The notes: a model not told the origin generated them from the sequence alone. Numbered from the stretch's first letter, positions 16,446 through 25,108 are shown. The stretch: DNA of 64,000 nucleotides from Lachnospiraceae bacterium (GCA_014804795.1 JAAUZC010000007.1:1-64000); one strand, 5' to 3'. Made by a program: numbers and translations.

Positions 16446-16545
16446 AAAATGCCAACAAAGATTAATGTTAGAGTTTTGGAAATGGGGAGGCAATGGCCTG
16501 TGTGGGTCACTGTCTCCCTTGAACTTTTAGAAAAATCTATACAGA

Positions 16546-16574
16546 TTGACACGACTACAAATGTATAGTACAAT
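16546..16574 (+). promoter_or_regulatory. Promoter and BlaI-type operator of the repressor gene
   Basis: TTGACA (16546-16551) and TACAAT (16569-16574) are 17 bp apart. The spacer and -10 hold CGACTACAAATGTATAGTAC (16552-16571), an imperfect copy of the perfect palindrome at 18407-18426. BlaI/MecI repressors bind TACA/TGTA-type dyads, so this is a likely autoregulatory operator. Confidence 0.75.
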
Positions 16575-16600
16575 ATGCGAAAGCGACAAGGAGGATGCGT

Positions 16601-16960
16601 ATGATTACTTTAAGTCCAACAGAAAATGAAATCATGGAAGTGTTGTGGAAATCGGAGGGGATGACAAACAATGAGATAATCTTATATTTTAAAGAACGCG
16701 GAAAAGAGTGGAAAAGGCAGACAACAAATACTTTTCTGACAAGGCTGATCGGCAAAGGGCTTGTTACGAAGACAGGACACAAATATATGACCAATTATAC
16801 GAAGCAGGAATTTGAAAGACTGCAGACAAAGGAAATCCTTGACAGCATGTATGATGGTTCCCTGACAAACTTTATCTCTGCTTTAAACGGAGGCAGACAA
16901 ATAACGGAGGAAGAGGCAAAAGAACTGGAGAGACTGGCCGGTCTGAGGGAACAGGGATGA
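16601..16960 (+). CDS. BlaI/MecI/CopY-family transcriptional repressor
   Basis: The 119-residue protein has the winged-helix domain of the BlaI family: LSPTENEIMEVLWKSEG, then KRQTTNTFLTRLIGKGLV, followed by the helical dimerisation tail. In known systems the paired membrane protease inactivates the repressor after sensing a signal. The ATG at 16601 is chosen because AAGGAGG lies eight bases upstream; the in-frame ATG at 16595 is too close. The 3' end overlaps the M56 gene by 4 bp. Two matching operators (16552 and 18407) define a likely small regulon. Confidence 0.9.
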   Translation: MITLSPTENEIMEVLWKSEGMTNNEIILYFKERGKEWKRQTTNTFLTRLIGKGLVTKTGHKYMTNYTKQEFERLQTKEILDSMYDGSLTNFISALNGGRQITEEEAKELERLAGLREQG

Positions 16961-18297
16961 AGCTTTTATTCTTATTATCTCTGTCCGGCAGCATCGCTCT
17001 GGTATTCAGTATTTTTTTTCAGAAAGCCATAAAACAGTTTTTGTCTTGCGGATGGCAGAGCCTGTGGCTCAAGATGACGCTTGCCCTGTATCTGATATCC
17101 GGTTTTGCTGTGATGGGGATAAAGTATCTGGTAAAGAAATCACATCTCATGGAGCGGTCGGATGAAGAAATAAATATTTTTATATCGCATAAAAGCGCTG
17201 GTGTACTGCGGTATGCTGACGGAGTCAGTGTAAATCGGGCTTTTATCGTATATGCTGTCATAACATTTGCTATGGCGGCAGTCATGCTCTTTTTCTTTCT
17301 AAAAAAGTTATTAGAATATAGAAAGATAAAAAGGGCGGTAACGTCGGAAATCCTCTACAAAAAAGCGAATATCCCGGAGGAAGAGATAGAAAAACTGAAA
17401 AGTATGATCCGATTGAAAAAAGATGTTCAGGTTTATTTGACGGATATGCAGACCGGCGCGTTTACGATAGGGTATTTTCATCCTGTTATCGTGCTTCGGG
17501 ATGAACAGGTTAAAGAAAAGCAGGAAGTTATATTGCTGCATGAGCTCTGCCATATCAAGAGAAAAGATAGTTTATTCAAATTTATAGCAATGGCGGCGGT
17601 TTGTGTGCACTGGTTCAATCCGCTGATATACTGTCTGCCGGGATTGCTCAACAGAAACAGTGAGTTAAACTGTGACGAGATGGTAGTCAGATATCTGTCA
17701 ACGGAACAGAGAAAAATATATGCGCAGGAGATCATTTCCCAGTCGAAATCTGCACGGAAAGAGGGAGATCTGTTTATGCGGCTTGGCGGAAATGTAAGTT
17801 TAACGAAAGAGAGGGTGATAAATATTATGAAGGAAAGAAATACAAAAGATAATAGAGGCCTAAAGTATCTGGCAGCAGTTCTGACGTTTGTAATGCTGGT
17901 TATTTCTTCTGTGCCGGTTTGGGCTTATGATGGAGTGCCGGTTTTTGATATCAGTGGAGAGGAAGAGGTGATACGTCATCAGTATGAGGACTTTTCCAAC
18001 AGTGATATTGTGTTTATGGCAAATGGAAGTTACTTTTACGAATATGATATAGATATCAGATATGACCAGCAGTTTATTGATGAAAATGGAAATATTTTTG
18101 AAGTCGATCTGGACAAAGACGGGCGCGTGGGATGTATACATTTTTCAGTGTCTACCGGCGAATATAAAAAGCATATCAAAAACAGCACCGGCGGCTGTGT
18201 GGTAGAAACGTATTCGGCAAAACGATGTGATGACTGCGGAGTGATGATTGTAGGGAATTTGATATCAAGTAATAGTTTTCCTGTATGCATTCATTGA
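16957..18297 (+). CDS. M56-family (BlaR1-like) membrane sensor metalloprotease
   Basis: The 446-residue protein has an N-terminal group of membrane helices, a cytoplasmic zinc protease domain with HELCH (about residue 195) and the downstream ligand region NSELNCDEMVV, then a final membrane helix (about 308-325). The outside domain of about 120 residues is not a penicillin-binding domain. Instead it is acidic, aromatic-rich and has four Cys near the end (CVVETYSAKRCDDC, and a later C). It therefore probably senses something other than beta-lactams. It is co-transcribed with the BlaI-type repressor it most likely inactivates. Confidence 0.88.
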   Translation: MKLLFLLSLSGSIALVFSIFFQKAIKQFLSCGWQSLWLKMTLALYLISGFAVMGIKYLVKKSHLMERSDEEINIFISHKSAGVLRYADGVSVNRAFIVYAVITFAMAAVMLFFFLKKLLEYRKIKRAVTSEILYKKANIPEEEIEKLKSMIRLKKDVQVYLTDMQTGAFTIGYFHPVIVLRDEQVKEKQEVILLHELCHIKRKDSLFKFIAMAAVCVHWFNPLIYCLPGLLNRNSELNCDEMVVRYLSTEQRKIYAQEIISQSKSARKEGDLFMRLGGNVSLTKERVINIMKERNTKDNRGLKYLAAVLTFVMLVISSVPVWAYDGVPVFDISGEEEVIRHQYEDFSNSDIVFMANGSYFYEYDIDIRYDQQFIDENGNIFEVDLDKDGRVGCIHFSVSTGEYKKHIKNSTGGCVVETYSAKRCDDCGVMIVGNLISSNSFPVCIH

Positions 18298-18372
18298 TTA
18301 AAAAAATATAGAAGAAGTTAAAGATGTGATTAAAGCAGGAAAATCGTTTTTAAAATCTAAAATTCAATTTTA

Positions 18373-18426
18373 TTGACAGATTAGGATGATAATGGTAAAA
18401 TTAAAACGACTACATAAGTGTAGTCG
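18373..18426 (+). promoter_or_regulatory. Promoter and perfect BlaI-type operator before the duplicated genes
   Basis: TTGACA (18373-18378) and TAAAAT (18396-18401) are 17 bp apart. Directly downstream lies CGACTACA-TAAG-TGTAGTCG (18407-18426), a perfect 8-bp-arm palindrome at about +1 to +20. It shares its left arm exactly with the operator of the repressor gene. The repressor would block initiation. The region 18298-18560 holds this and a 32-bp repeated leader, but no other gene. Confidence 0.8.
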
Positions 18427-18514
18427 AATGCCGGGAAATTAGAGAAAATTATTGATTATTTCCATTTAGTAAAAAATTTCACATGACGATATATATAATA
18501 ATAGAGTGATACCT

Positions 18515-18546
18515 TGCAAATGGAATTGCGTGAAATATTCAATGGA
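18515..18546 (+). repeat. Repeated 5' leader, copy 1
   Basis: These 32 bp, starting TGCAAATGGAATTGCG, are identical to 19834-19865 and lie the same distance from the start of each duplicated gene. Each contains an ATG that opens a 21-codon frame running across the main start codon (18520-18585 here). Confidence 0.8.
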
Positions 18547-18560
18547 TTGGAGGGATTGGT

Positions 18561-19781
18561 ATGCAGATCAAAGGAATCGGTGTAAACACCGCGGGCATGA
18601 TGACGGCAGAGCGTGGTATTCAGGAAAGCCAGAATCTGATACAGCTTGAAGATAATATGTTCGGACCCGAGTATGAGGTTACTATTTCGGAGGAAGGGAG
18701 AAACTTAAGTGAGCAGCAAGCATCTCAGGCAGAAATGATCGCTCAGAATGGGCAGCTTGATGAAGATGCGAAAGCGCTGCTTCTCCGGTTGGAGGAAACT
18801 CAGCTTGCCAAAAAAACCAGAGGGGGATATCAGACTGAGCTGGATGATATCGAGAAACAGATAAAAGTTTTAAACGCTGCCTACGACAGGATAAAAGAGG
18901 AGATGTATACGGATAAATACATAAGTAAAAATCCGCATTTGAAAAGCACCATCGAACAGCAGAAGGAGACCGTCGAGCAGTTGCGGGAATTGAAGGAGCA
19001 AATGCAGGAACTGAATGATTTACAGGCGGAGGAAGCAGAGAGAAGGTTGAGGGCGGCACAGCAGATGGCGGCTATGCACGCGGCTCAATCTATGGAAAAA
19101 ATTGATGAAAATAATAGAAATCTGGTAGCGTTGCTCAAGACTGTGGAAGAAGCCCAAAAGGCGGAGGATGAGCAGGAAACTGGCGGACCAAAAGATGGCG
19201 GAGAGGATGCATCCGATACAGGGAATGGGACGAGCGATGCGATTCATAATTCCATGGCCGGGTTTGTGGCCTCTTCCTTAAACCGTGAAAAAGGTGTGGA
19301 AGAACTATCAAATGGTGTTGCCGGATCCGGGCGTGGATTCCTTGATCAGGCGAATGACATTGCTCAAGATCTTCTCAAAAAAAGTGCATCTATCAAGGAG
19401 GCTATTGACGATAAGTCTTTTACAAACGAGCAGATAGAGGAGATGATGCAGAGCTTTCGGAGTGAGGTGGAAGCGGGGAGTGAGGAGGCTTATCTCCTCG
19501 GAAGTTTTGGAACGCAGGCTGTGCGGGATATGCTTTATAACAAGATAGAACGTATTGCGGACAATCCGCTGCAAAGCATGCAGCAGATAAAAGACGGCAT
19601 GATGCAGGCGGCTGTTAACGCTGCCCTTTCGGAGGCGCGACAGAGCAGTCTTGATAAAACGTCCGGGGAACTTGCAGATGAAGCAAAAGAATTGATTGAT
19701 AAGCGAAATGGTGTGGACAGGATTGTGCAGGATAACGAAGAAAACGAAGGCGAACAGCAGGCAGAGCAGGAAAAAGAGTAA
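18561..19781 (+). CDS. Predicted helical/coiled-coil protein of unknown function, paralog 1
   Basis: The 406-residue protein has no signal peptide or membrane helix. It opens MQIKGIGVNTAGMMTAERGI, has a VTISEEGRNLSEQ motif near residue 41, long E/K/Q-rich helices (about 75-205), a Gly/Asp-rich hinge (about 207-230) and a second helical half. It is strongly similar over its whole length to the next gene, including the leader, so they arose by tandem duplication. The BlaI-type operator just upstream puts it under the M56/BlaI circuit. The function is unknown; a scaffold, filament or effector role is possible. Confidence 0.8.
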   Translation: MQIKGIGVNTAGMMTAERGIQESQNLIQLEDNMFGPEYEVTISEEGRNLSEQQASQAEMIAQNGQLDEDAKALLLRLEETQLAKKTRGGYQTELDDIEKQIKVLNAAYDRIKEEMYTDKYISKNPHLKSTIEQQKETVEQLRELKEQMQELNDLQAEEAERRLRAAQQMAAMHAAQSMEKIDENNRNLVALLKTVEEAQKAEDEQETGGPKDGGEDASDTGNGTSDAIHNSMAGFVASSLNREKGVEELSNGVAGSGRGFLDQANDIAQDLLKKSASIKEAIDDKSFTNEQIEEMMQSFRSEVEAGSEEAYLLGSFGTQAVRDMLYNKIERIADNPLQSMQQIKDGMMQAAVNAALSEARQSSLDKTSGELADEAKELIDKRNGVDRIVQDNEENEGEQQAEQEKE

Positions 19782-19833
19782 TATGATTTTGTGCGGCAGC
19801 GGCCGGGAGGTTCAAGCTGCATTACTTTTACTA

Positions 19834-19865
19834 TGCAAATGGAATTGCGTGAAATATTCAATGGA
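19834..19865 (+). repeat. Repeated 5' leader, copy 2
   Basis: This is the exact 32-bp match to 18515-18546. The 21-codon frame it opens runs from 19839 to 19904 across the start of the second paralog. There is no separate operator here, so the second gene probably depends on the first promoter. Confidence 0.8.
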
Positions 19866-19879
19866 ATGGAGGAAATGGT

Positions 19880-21097
19880 ATGCAGATTAGAGGAATCAGT
19901 ATAAACACTGCAGGCATGGCGGCGGCAGAGCGTGGTATTCAGGAAAGCAGGAATCCGCTGCAGCTTAAGGACAATATGTTTGGACCTGAGTGTAAGGTTA
20001 CGATTTCAGAGGAGGGGAGAAGCTTAAGCGAACGGCAGACGGCTCGGACAGAAACAGGCATTCAAAGCACGCAGAGTGACGAACAGACAAGAATGCTGCT
20101 TCGTCAGTTGGAGGAATCTCAGCTTGCTGAAAAAACAAGAGGCGGATATTATGATGAACTGGATGAACTCGAGAAACAGATAAAAGTCTTAAATGCTGCC
20201 TATGGCAGGATGAGAGAGGATAAAGTATATAATGATCCGATCATGAAAGAAATCGTCGAACAACAGAGGATGCTGCAGGAAGCAATGCAGGAGCAGAAAG
20301 ATTTTCAGGCGCAGGAAGCTCAGAGACGGCTGAAAGAAGCACAGCAGATGGCAGCTATGCAGGCTTCACAATATAAGGAAGAAATCGATGAAAATAACAG
20401 GGATCTGGTGGCTTTGCTTAAGACCGTGGAAGAAGCTGAAAAGGCGGAGGATGAGCAGGAAAACGGCGGCGGGGAAGGAGGCAGCGGCGGCGCATCCGAT
20501 ACAGGGAATTCAGCGAGCGATGCAATACATAACTCAGCAGCCGGGTTAATGAGATCTTCTTTAAACCATGAAAAGGGTGTGGAAGAATTATCGAACATGG
20601 TTGCGGATTCCGGGCGTCAGTTCCTTGATCAGGCGAACAACATTTGCCAGAATCTTCTTAAAACAAGTGCATCTATCAAGGAAGCTATTGGTGATAAGTC
20701 TTTCACAAACGGACAAATAGATGAGATGATGCAGAGCTTCCGGAGTGAGGTGAGAGTAAAGAGTGAGGAGGCTTATATTCTCGGAAGCTTTGGGACGCAG
20801 GTGGTGCGGGATATGCTCGACGCCAGAATACAGCATATCGCAGATAACCCGCTGCAAAGCATGCAGCAGACGAAAGACGGCATGATGCAGGCGGCTGTTA
20901 ACGCTGCCCTTTCGGAGGCGAGACGGAGCAGTCTCGATAAAGCGTCCAAAGAACTTGAAGATGAAGTGGAAGAGCTGATCGATAAGCGCAATGGTATAGA
21001 CAGGATTGTGCAGGATAACGAAGAAAACGAAGGGGAACAGGATAAGATACAGGCGGAACTGTTACAGTCAGGGGAACAGGGAAAAGGGTCAATATGA
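19880..21097 (+). CDS. Predicted helical/coiled-coil protein of unknown function, paralog 2
   Basis: The 405-residue protein mirrors the preceding gene: MQIRGISINTAGMAAAERGI, VTISEEGRSLSERQ, a heptad-like helical region, a Gly/Ser-rich hinge (about 200-215, ENGGGEGGSGGASDTGN) and a conserved second half with SFGTQVVRDML and NPLQSMQQTKDGMMQAA. The most conserved blocks are the N-terminus and the second half; the coiled coil and tail vary. This pattern suggests fixed binding ends and a looser spacer. It is likely in the same operon as paralog 1. I do not recognise a named family. Confidence 0.8.
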   Translation: MQIRGISINTAGMAAAERGIQESRNPLQLKDNMFGPECKVTISEEGRSLSERQTARTETGIQSTQSDEQTRMLLRQLEESQLAEKTRGGYYDELDELEKQIKVLNAAYGRMREDKVYNDPIMKEIVEQQRMLQEAMQEQKDFQAQEAQRRLKEAQQMAAMQASQYKEEIDENNRDLVALLKTVEEAEKAEDEQENGGGEGGSGGASDTGNSASDAIHNSAAGLMRSSLNHEKGVEELSNMVADSGRQFLDQANNICQNLLKTSASIKEAIGDKSFTNGQIDEMMQSFRSEVRVKSEEAYILGSFGTQVVRDMLDARIQHIADNPLQSMQQTKDGMMQAAVNAALSEARRSSLDKASKELEDEVEELIDKRNGIDRIVQDNEENEGEQDKIQAELLQSGEQGKGSI

Positions 21098-21208
21098 TCC
21101 TCTGTGGCAGCCACCGGGATTGATCACAAAAATAAATAAAAAATGAACCAACCAAAGGCTTTATGGCTCTTAATAACAGGTGCACCAAAAAGTGAGGAGT
21201 AAGATACA

Positions 21209-21766
21209 GTGAATGATGAAATTTTGGTACAGCAGTTAAAACAAGGGAGTCATGAAGCCTTTGATCTGTTGTATGAAAAGTATAAGAATCTGGTGATCCG
21301 GACGGCTTATCTGATTACAGGCAATCAACCGGACAGTGAGGATGCAGCGCAGGAAACTTTTGTCAAAGTATATCTTCACATCACCGAGCTGAAAAACAAC
21401 GCCGGATTTAAACCGTGGATGATGCAGATTCTTGTAAGGACGGCCTATCGGATGGGCAAAAAGAAAAGCAGGGAAGTGCCGGATGAGGAAATAGAGCATC
21501 TTTCGGAAAACAAAAGTATTTTATCTCCTTTGGGACATGTGATAAAAAGGGAAGAAGCTGAGATGATTTCCCGTGCAGTGGCGGCTTTGCCGGTGAAACA
21601 GCGTGCGGTGGTGGTGTTATATTATTATAACGAACTTTCTGTGGGCGAGATCGCGAAGATGTTAGGCTGCCGGGAGGGCACAGTAAAATCAAGACTGCAT
21701 ACGGCGAGAAAGTACCTGAAAGGGAAACTGGAAAGCACGGCAGATATTAGGGAGGATTTGGTATGA
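21209..21766 (+). CDS. ECF-type RNA polymerase sigma factor
   Basis: The 185-residue protein starts with GTG after GTGAGGAG. It has region 2 (AFDLLYEKYKNLVIRTAYLI and DAAQETFVKVY) and region 4 (LPVKQRAVVVLYYYNELSVG, then CREGTVKSRLHTARKYL), with no region 3, as in ECF sigma factors. Its stop overlaps the start of the next gene (ATGA). That gene encodes a membrane protein with a cytoplasmic N-terminus, the usual anti-sigma partner. The signal and regulon are unknown. It lies downstream of the BlaI-regulated pair but has its own 110-bp gap. Confidence 0.92.
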   Translation: MNDEILVQQLKQGSHEAFDLLYEKYKNLVIRTAYLITGNQPDSEDAAQETFVKVYLHITELKNNAGFKPWMMQILVRTAYRMGKKKSREVPDEEIEHLSENKSILSPLGHVIKREEAEMISRAVAALPVKQRAVVVLYYYNELSVGEIAKMLGCREGTVKSRLHTARKYLKGKLESTADIREDLV

Positions 21767-22581
21767 AGACCAGATATGAAGATAAGATAAAAATGGCCTT
21801 GGAGATGCAGACGGGCAATATTTCGGCTTCCGGGACATTAAAACAGAAAATCGATGAAAAGATTCGAGGGCAGGAAAAGATCGTGTCGATTCCCCTGCCT
21901 GAAAAACAGGAGGTTTCTATGAAAAAATCAGCGCAGAACAAAGGTCATTTTAGTGTAAAGAAGTTTGTGGTAGGTGTGGCAGCAGCATGTCTTTTGCTTT
22001 CGGGAGGTGTCTTCGCGGGAAAGACAGCGGGATATATTACCGCGGGAACGATGGGCACATTTTCCTATGATGAACTTGACAAGGCGGAGGCAAAACTGGG
22101 ATTTTCTCCGGATGTAGTGGAAAATTTCAGCAACGGCTACAGCTTTGCGGAAATGGCGGTGGAGAAAACCAGCGCAACAGATAAAAACGGGAAGGAGATA
22201 TATTCCTTTCCGGAACTGTATGTAGGGTATGTAAAAGGAGACTCGAAGGATATCAGCCTTTTTGCCGATCAGAAGCCGGAAAAGGGTGAGCAGGCAAAGA
22301 CACCGGACCTGACGGATCAGTGCGGCGATATTGCGCTTCGCTATGATGTGTATACCTATAAATTTGTTCCCGTGGGGTATGAATTGACGGAAGAGGATAA
22401 GGCAAACCTGGAGAGAGATGATTATGAGATTTCCGAAGGTGCAGACAGCGTTACGTTCAGTCAGGTGACCAATGTCACATGGGAAAAGGACGGTACGTAC
22501 TATGTTCTGTTGGGAATGGATACGGCGCTCTCCGGCGAAGAGATGATCGGGATGGCGAAAGAGATCATTAACGCAAACTGA
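21763..22581 (+). CDS. Membrane anti-sigma-factor-like protein
   Basis: The 272-residue protein has a cytoplasmic part of about 65 residues, one membrane helix (about 68-88, FVVGVAAACLLLSGGVFAG) and an acidic extracytoplasmic domain. The 4-bp overlap with the sigma gene and this topology indicate that it holds the sigma factor at the membrane and releases it on a signal. No zinc-finger HxxxCxxC is present in the N-terminus, so it is not a ZAS-type anti-sigma. The outer domain resembles DUF4179/DUF4367-type sensors only loosely. Confidence 0.75.
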   Translation: MKTRYEDKIKMALEMQTGNISASGTLKQKIDEKIRGQEKIVSIPLPEKQEVSMKKSAQNKGHFSVKKFVVGVAAACLLLSGGVFAGKTAGYITAGTMGTFSYDELDKAEAKLGFSPDVVENFSNGYSFAEMAVEKTSATDKNGKEIYSFPELYVGYVKGDSKDISLFADQKPEKGEQAKTPDLTDQCGDIALRYDVYTYKFVPVGYELTEEDKANLERDDYEISEGADSVTFSQVTNVTWEKDGTYYVLLGMDTALSGEEMIGMAKEIINAN

Positions 22582-22615
22582 ATCATACAGGAATAAACTG
22601 ACAGTTCCGATAAAA

Positions 22616-22650
22616 GCGGAGGCATAACCGATATTTGGTTGTGCCTCCGC
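22616..22650. terminator. Strong hairpin after the sigma/anti-sigma pair
   Basis: GCGGAGGCATAACC and GGTTGTGCCTCCGC form a 14-bp stem with one mismatch and a 7-base loop. There is no T-run, so termination efficiency is doubtful. A second inverted repeat AGTCCGC/GCGGACT lies at 22680-22714. The remaining part of 22582-22928 is AT-rich with no gene I can support. Confidence 0.5.
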
Positions 22651-22928
22651 AGTTCGTGGAGAGGAAATTATTGCTTTGCAGTCCGCTCGCGCGCGAAGAG
22701 TTCGCATGCGGACTCTTCCTGATATTCTGAAAAGAAAGAGGCGTAGAGATACTGATCATGACCGAAATTACTATCAAACTATGACAGATATCACCGAAAA
22801 AAGAAAAAAACGCGCGCAATATAAGAAATCGGGCGATACCTGAGACTTGAACGAAAAAAGCAGAAGAAATATACTGAATTATGTGAAAAGATATATGGAA
22901 AAATTTAGTGTATAAAGGGGAATTTTAT

Positions 22929-23525
22929 ATGGAACAGCTTCATGTACCGGCTACAAGAGATACAGAGAAAATGCATAAGATCATTGATGAACTGATGAAA
23001 CAGGACAAAGAGTTTCAGATTATGATAACTGTCTCATCCTCTGAAAGGGGAGGCGCAGCAGGAGAGAAGGAGATTGAAGTAAAATGGAGCGGAGAAAGTG
23101 CGCTGCAGGCGGCATCGATTCCCGCGGGAGGGGCAGGCGGAATTGTTGCCACATTGGAGAGTGCGCCGTCTTATGATCTGGAGACCGACGTGACGGATAT
23201 GATTCATGAGATAGGCGTTCCGGCGCATATCAAAGGCTATCAGTATCTGCGGGAAGCGATCATGATGTCGGTGCGGGATATGGAAATGCTGAATTCTATT
23301 ACAAAACTGCTCTATCCGTCTATTGCAAATAAATATCAGACTACCCCCAGCCGCGTAGAGCGGGCCATTCGCCATGCGATTGAAGTGGCCTGGAGCAGAG
23401 GCCGGATGGAAACTTTGGATGCGCTGTTTGGCTATACGATCAATACCGGAAAAGGAAAACCGACAAATTCTGAATTTATTGCTTTGATTACGGATAAACT
23501 GCGTTTAAAATACAGAGAAAATTAG
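22929..23525 (+). CDS. Spo0A C-terminal-domain protein lacking a receiver
   Basis: The 198-residue protein ends (about 95-195) in a very well conserved Spo0A DNA-binding domain: [51 protein letters not shown] and [17 protein letters not shown]. The first ~90 residues are not a receiver domain: no phospho-acceptor Asp pocket or Lys is seen, and there is a Gly/Ala-rich stretch. The ATG at 22929 has AAAGGGG before it, while a GTG seven codons upstream does not. It could bind 0A boxes without phosphorelay control, acting as a competitor or constitutive regulator. Nothing here suggests it is the main Spo0A. Confidence 0.88.
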   Translation: MEQLHVPATRDTEKMHKIIDELMKQDKEFQIMITVSSSERGGAAGEKEIEVKWSGESALQAASIPAGGAGGIVATLESAPSYDLETDVTDMIHEIGVPAHIKGYQYLREAIMMSVRDMEMLNSITKLLYPSIANKYQTTPSRVERAIRHAIEVAWSRGRMETLDALFGYTINTGKGKPTNSEFIALITDKLRLKYREN

Positions 23526-23591
23526 TATCGCAGAGCATACTTTTATAAAAACTTTTGTAGAAAAGTACTTCCTTTAGCCGAAACCTTGTTG

Positions 23592-23597
23592 TATAAT
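23592..23597 (+). promoter_or_regulatory. -10 box upstream of glgA
   Basis: A consensus TATAAT preceded by TTG (extended -10-like) lies 58 bp before the start codon. The -35 region is weak. Confidence 0.4.
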
Positions 23598-23655
23598 ACG
23601 GATATAAGATTGATTTTATCTGCCGGACGGCAGGTGAGGCAAACGGAGGTCTATA

Positions 23656-25104
23656 ATGAAAAATATACTTTTTATTGCATCAGAGGGAGTGCCATTTATT
23701 AAGACGGGGGGACTGGCTGATGTAGTAGGGTCTTTGCCGAAGTGCATTGATAAAGAATACTATGATGTGCGGGTTATGATACCGAAATATTCCTGTATGT
23801 CAGATAAAATGAAAGAGAAACTGAGTTATAAAACTCACTTTTATATGGATTTCCACTGGAAAGATGAATATGTGGGAATTCTGGAATCGGAAGTAGACGG
23901 TGTGAAATATTATTTTATTGATAATGAAGGATATTTCACAGGGGTAAAACCCTACAGCGATAATGCGTTGTTTGAAATTGAAAAATATGCTTATTTCAGT
24001 AAAGCATGTCTTTCCGCGCTGCCTGTAATCGGCTTCAGACCGGATTTGATCCACTGCCATGACTGGCAGACCGGGTTAGTGCCTGTTTATCTGCATGAGC
24101 GTTTTCAGGGGAATGAATTCTTCCGCGGCATTAAGACCGCAATGACGATCCATAATCTGAAGTTCCAGGGCAGGTGGAATGTAAAAGATGTGCAGGATAT
24201 TACAGGACTGCCGGACTATTACTTTACATCGGATAAGCTGGAAGCTTATAAAGACGCGAACCTGTTAAAGGGCGGTCTTGTATTTGCAGATGCTATTACA
24301 ACGGTCAGTGACACTTACGCAGAGGAGATCAAGACTGAGTTTTATGGCGAGGGTCTGGATGGACTGATGCGTGCGAGGGGTGGGGATCTTCGCGGTATCG
24401 TAAACGGTATTGACTATGAAGATTTTAATCCGGAGACCGATAAATATCTGGAGCATCCGTATAATGCGGTAAACTACCGGAAAGAAAAAGTGAAAAACAA
24501 ACGTGCTTTACAGAAAGAACTGGGACTGGAAGTAAACGATAAGATCATGATGATCGGTATCGTATCAAGGCTTACCGACCAGAAAGGGTTTGACCTGATC
24601 GCTTATGTGATGGATGAACTCTGTCAGGACGCAATTCAGATTGTAGTGCTCGGAACCGGTGAAGAGCGGTATGAAAATATGTTCCGTCATTTTGACTGGA
24701 AGTACAGTGATAAGGTATCAGCGAATATTTATTATTCTGATGCCCTTTCTCACAAGATATACGGCGCATGTGATGCATTTTTGATGCCGTCTCTGTTTGA
24801 GCCCTGCGGACTTTCCCAGCTTATGAGTTTACGTTACGGTACGCTGCCGATCGTCAGGGAGACAGGCGGTTTGAAGGATACGGTAGAGCCTTATAATGAG
24901 TACGAGAGCAGGGGAACAGGATTCAGCTTTGTCAATTACAATGCCCATGAGATGATGGCTACAGTACGTTATGCGGAGCGGATCTACTATGACAAGAAAC
25001 GCGAGTGGAATAAAATGGTAGACCGTGCTATGGCGGCGGATTTCTCCTGGCAGGTTTCCGCTATGAAATATCAGGAGATGTATGACTGGCTGATCGGATA
25101 TTAA
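23656..25104 (+). CDS. glgA: Glycogen synthase (ADP-glucose type)
   Basis: The 482-residue GT5-family enzyme extends alpha-1,4-glucan chains from ADP-glucose. The N-terminal KTGGLADVVGSLPK motif (about residue 15) binds the sugar nucleotide. The C-terminal Rossmann half has SRLTDQKGFDLI and the catalytic E-x7-E region PSLFEPCGLSQLMSLRYGTLPIV, of which LFEPCGLSQ is diagnostic. AACGGAGG precedes the ATG. No other glycogen genes (glgB, C, D or P) are nearby, so it works with partners encoded elsewhere. The flippase gene starts 4 bp after it. Confidence 0.96.
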   Translation: MKNILFIASEGVPFIKTGGLADVVGSLPKCIDKEYYDVRVMIPKYSCMSDKMKEKLSYKTHFYMDFHWKDEYVGILESEVDGVKYYFIDNEGYFTGVKPYSDNALFEIEKYAYFSKACLSALPVIGFRPDLIHCHDWQTGLVPVYLHERFQGNEFFRGIKTAMTIHNLKFQGRWNVKDVQDITGLPDYYFTSDKLEAYKDANLLKGGLVFADAITTVSDTYAEEIKTEFYGEGLDGLMRARGGDLRGIVNGIDYEDFNPETDKYLEHPYNAVNYRKEKVKNKRALQKELGLEVNDKIMMIGIVSRLTDQKGFDLIAYVMDELCQDAIQIVVLGTGEERYENMFRHFDWKYSDKVSANIYYSDALSHKIYGACDAFLMPSLFEPCGLSQLMSLRYGTLPIVRETGGLKDTVEPYNEYESRGTGFSFVNYNAHEMMATVRYAERIYYDKKREWNKMVDRAMAADFSWQVSAMKYQEMYDWLIGY

Positions 25105-25108
25105 AAAT

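Noticed and set aside
16957-18297. Beta-lactam resistance regulator (true BlaR1/MecR1)
   Set aside because: The outer domain lacks penicillin-binding motifs (SxxK, SxN, KTG) and no beta-lactamase gene is nearby.
22706-22843. A 45-codon basic frame after the anti-sigma gene
   Set aside because: There is no SD, it overlaps an inverted repeat, and its composition follows an A-rich noncoding region.
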